This document shows positions 32,942 to 34,511 of a DNA stretch of 34,511 nucleotides, in pieces (position 1 is the stretch's first letter; each line of letters starts with the position of its first letter). This stretch comes from an uncultured Eubacteriales bacterium (GTDB taxonomy: Bacteria; Bacillota; Clostridia; Christensenellales; Aristaeellaceae). The notes beneath the pieces were generated by a model. It saw only the letters and a list, made by a program, of their open reading frames with translations, was not told where the DNA came from and made no database searches. The stretch is taken from contig CADANQ010000036.1 in assembly GCA_902789365.1 (NCBI GenBank), forward strand, positions 1 to 34,511. Direction: 5' to 3'. Position numbers and translations under genes: made by a program.

Positions 32942-33286
32942 TTAATCGGAATCCTTTCGTCTGACCGGTACCATTTCAATATAGCCGCGCTCTCCTCTCG
33001 GCTCGAATTGTATCCTCGGATTCATACGATCCCACTCATAACCGATAAACGCGGGATCATATTTCTTCTCCGCCTCCCAGATCTCCGAAATGGCGGATTC
33101 ATATTTTTCCTCTTCGAAAGGTTCTCCTCTGAACAGAAGCATTCCCAGATTTTTGATAAACAGCTTTCTCGCATACCATGGTGAAAAGTTTGAAGCCTTT
33201 GCAAGATCCGCCGGCGTGATATCTTCCGTTATATGTTCTCTGATATATACCTGCATTGCTCTCGCGGCTTTTCTTTGTTCTTCCAT
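32942..33286 (-). pseudogene. AraC-family/GyrI-like regulator with internal deletion
   Basis: The 114-residue frame has a perfect AGGAGGTGAGCGG ribosome binding site. It begins like an AraC-type regulator (MEEQRKAARAMQVYIREHIT, ITPADLAKASNFSPWYARKL) with the first HTH only up to NLGM. It then continues directly with what I recognise as the last 60 residues of the same protein type, after its GyrI-like effector domain (FRGEPFEEEKYESAISEIW, DPAFIGYEWDRMNPRIQFEP, RGERGYIEMVPV). Intact relatives are about 280-300 residues, so roughly 180 residues (second HTH and most of the effector domain) are missing, yet the frame is preserved. It cannot bind DNA as a normal AraC protein. Whether the short protein does anything is unknown. 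Confidence 0.72.
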
Positions 33287-33371
33287 CCGCTCACCTCCTT
33301 CCCCGTGAGCCCATATTACCAGATGCGCCGTCTGTTTTCTCGACCATTTTTGCTCACAATCATCAATTTGT

Positions 33372-33391
33372 AAAAGCCCGATCAATCGGGC
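33372..33391 (-). terminator. Rho-independent terminator downstream of the GNAT gene
   Basis: Read on the minus strand, GCCCGA-ttga-TCGGGC (33376-33391) is followed by TTTTAC. It separates the GNAT gene from the collapsed regulator. A second stem (CCGGAA/TTCCGG, about 33434-33451) lies closer to the GNAT stop. Confidence 0.65.
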
Positions 33392-33460
33392 CGGCTGCCC
33401 GGCTGAATTGAAAGCCGGAAACTCAACCCCCGGAAAAACGGCTTCCGGTTTTTCGGATCG

Positions 33461-33952
33461 TCAGACGGGATCTATCAGCCTGAGATAGTATTCGTCATTG
33501 CCTTCATAGACACCGGTTCGTTTAAAGCCATGGCGCTCATAGAATCTTCCGGCGCGCGTATTGTCTTTATGAACCCCCAGCGCAAGGGACCGCTCTCCGA
33601 ATTCGCTGTAAACCCGGGCGATCGCGCTTTCCAGGATTTCTCCCCCGATACCCTTGTTTCTGCAATCCTGATCAACAACAAATCCCATCACCCGGTAGAA
33701 TGGTTTGTCCTTCATTTCATCGGGATCAGTATCCCAGATCAGCGCTTCCCCGATCATGATCAGGCCGACGGGCTTTTCGCAAATATACGCAATATAGGTA
33801 TGCCCGATCAGTTTATGCTCCGCCCCGTAATCGGTAACCTCCATCAGGGAAGCCGCGGTATCCGTCCATGCCTCCGGTATGTCATCCCGATTGACAGCCA
33901 GGGCGTCGTTGTAATTGTCATGTGTCAGTTGTTCCAGTGTCAAATCATCCAT
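33461..33952 (-). CDS. GNAT-family N-acetyltransferase
   Basis: This 163-residue protein is a complete GNAT domain. Motif A, the acetyl-CoA binding stretch, is VDQDCRNKGIGGEILESAI (about residues 93-111, with the R/QxxGxG/A loop as RNKGIGG), preceded by the PFYRVMGFVVD strand; motif B is SLALGVHKDNTRAGRFYERH with GFKRTGVYEG after it. The ending YYLRLIDPV fits the family. The acceptor is unknown; such enzymes acetylate amines of antibiotics, peptides or polyamines. The ribosome binding site GGAGGATGATGAC supports the start at 33952. It lies 34 bases after the fused ORF at 33987-34262 and probably shares its transcript. Confidence 0.9.
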   Translation of the reverse strand: MDDLTLEQLTHDNYNDALAVNRDDIPEAWTDTAASLMEVTDYGAEHKLIGHTYIAYICEKPVGLIMIGEALIWDTDPDEMKDKPFYRVMGFVVDQDCRNKGIGGEILESAIARVYSEFGERSLALGVHKDNTRAGRFYERHGFKRTGVYEGNDEYYLRLIDPV

Positions 33953-33986
33953 ATGTCATCATCCTCCCGGACAGAAATCCCGAAAT

Positions 33987-34262
33987 TCAGATGATCGCCG
34001 CAAACGCTCCGTCAAGCGCGGCGATCAATGCCTTGCGCACCGTGTCCGCCGGAATAATCTCTCCGTTCAGGTTTAAATCCATCGCGGCGCATGCGTCTTT
34101 AGCCGGTTTCGCCTGATAAGCATGATCCGCCGCGGACCGGACGTTTGTGTCCGCACACCTGCGGGTCATCATGCCGCATACAATCAGTGTTCCGGGCATT
34201 TTCGGAAAATGTTCCCTGATCCGTTCTGTTTCCGGACCGCATGAGGTCAATATAACGCGCAT
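33987..34262 (-). pseudogene. In-frame fusion of a peptidase E (S51-like) start to an isochorismatase-like end
   Basis: The 91-residue frame starts after GGAGG, correctly spaced. Its first 22 residues (MRVILTSCGPETERIREHF) match the beginning of the type 1 glutamine-amidotransferase-like/peptidase E (S51) family (MKIILTSCGIETEKI). From about residue 23 it is the C-terminal half of an isochorismatase-like cysteine hydrolase: TLIVCGMMTRRCADTNVRSA including the nucleophile cysteine, AKDACAAMDLNLNGEIIPAD and the terminal ALDGAFAAII. Intact members are about 180-200 residues each. A deletion has joined the head of one gene to the tail of another, removing the isochorismatase N-terminal aspartate and lysine. 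It should not have normal enzyme activity. Confidence 0.65.
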
Positions 34263-34346
34263 ATGATTTTCTCCTCCCGTCTCTGCGGAAAGAGTGATCG
34301 AATCAATACCGGCTGATTACGCCTCTTTGCAATGGTTGTACATCGG

Positions 34347-34511
34347 GTATCTGTTCAGTCCTGCGGACAGAACAGATACCGCGGGGGGTACCCGTACCCC
34401 CCGCGAACCCCCCGGGCGAAGAACGAAGTCCGGGGAAGGGAAACCCCTTCCCCGAGTCCCCAACCCGCCGGCGGCGCCGGTTTCCTGCGTCCAAGCGGCA
34501 CCGCCGGCCGG
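34347..34511 (-). repeat. Right-end copy of composite repeat, B half
   Basis: The reverse complement matches 5921-6080 over its full length with about ten substitutions and a few small indels. The stems are at least as good as in the other copy: the C/G-run stem is a perfect palindrome here (no G-T pair), and CTGTTC/GAACAG pairs around the GTCC/GGAC stem, whereas the 6050-6075 copy has lost that outer pairing. The window stops inside the element. Confidence 0.9.

Noticed and set aside
1-34511. CRISPR arrays, rRNA and tRNA genes
   Set aside because: No regularly spaced direct repeats, rRNA core sequences or cloverleaf structures were found by reading both strands.

Overview
The window looks like chromosome from an uncultured, gut- or rumen-type member of the Clostridia (Bacillota). 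The evidence is strong AGGAGG ribosome binding sites before nearly every gene, high GC in most genes, intracellular glycoside hydrolases paired with a GPH symporter, a domain-permuted membrane-tethered GH3, BspA-type leucine-rich repeats, and an ECF sigma/DUF4367 pair. The lineage is an inference; there is no rRNA or marker gene here. Both window ends lie inside one hairpin-rich repeat whose uninterrupted copy is at 5763-6080, so this is probably a whole contig that broke at a multicopy element.

Layout. (1) 227-2495: a DUF308 membrane protein overlapping a UbiB/AarF-type kinase with two C-terminal membrane helices. (2) 2746-5148: a lower-GC island under its own promoter, with a small XRE regulator, a collapsed DNA-methyltransferase remnant, and an AAA ATPase/DUF4276 (TOPRIM-like) pair resembling abortive-infection systems. 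A DUF5131 gene missing its 5' half follows at once. (3) 5763-6080: the composite repeat. (4) 6204-25129: an AraC regulator divergent from a ten-gene, one-direction carbohydrate locus: GH78-like, GH43, permuted GH3, two small membrane proteins, an MBOAT acyltransferase, a large SGNH-LRR-SGNH protein, GH2, GH78 and a GPH sugar symporter. (5) 25130-28322: mobile-element debris (IS transposase tail, REP repeats, start of a REP-associated Y1 transposase) around an ECF sigma/anti-sigma operon. (6) 28341-34262: exported small protein, iron-sulfur-type flavoprotein, thiaminase-I-like protein, M20 amidohydrolase, GNAT acetyltransferase, and two more collapsed genes.

How it fits together. The carbohydrate locus could process a rhamnose/galactose/arabinose-type glycan. 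GH3 is tethered outside, oligosaccharides enter through the GPH symporter, and the GH78, GH43 and GH2 enzymes, which lack signal peptides, finish the job inside. The MBOAT and SGNH proteins add an O-acylation function in the same transcript direction, which is unusual for a purely degradative locus. A recurring theme is genes collapsed by deletion that still read as open frames with intact ribosome binding sites: 3027-3374, 5154-5630, 32942-33286 and 33987-34262.
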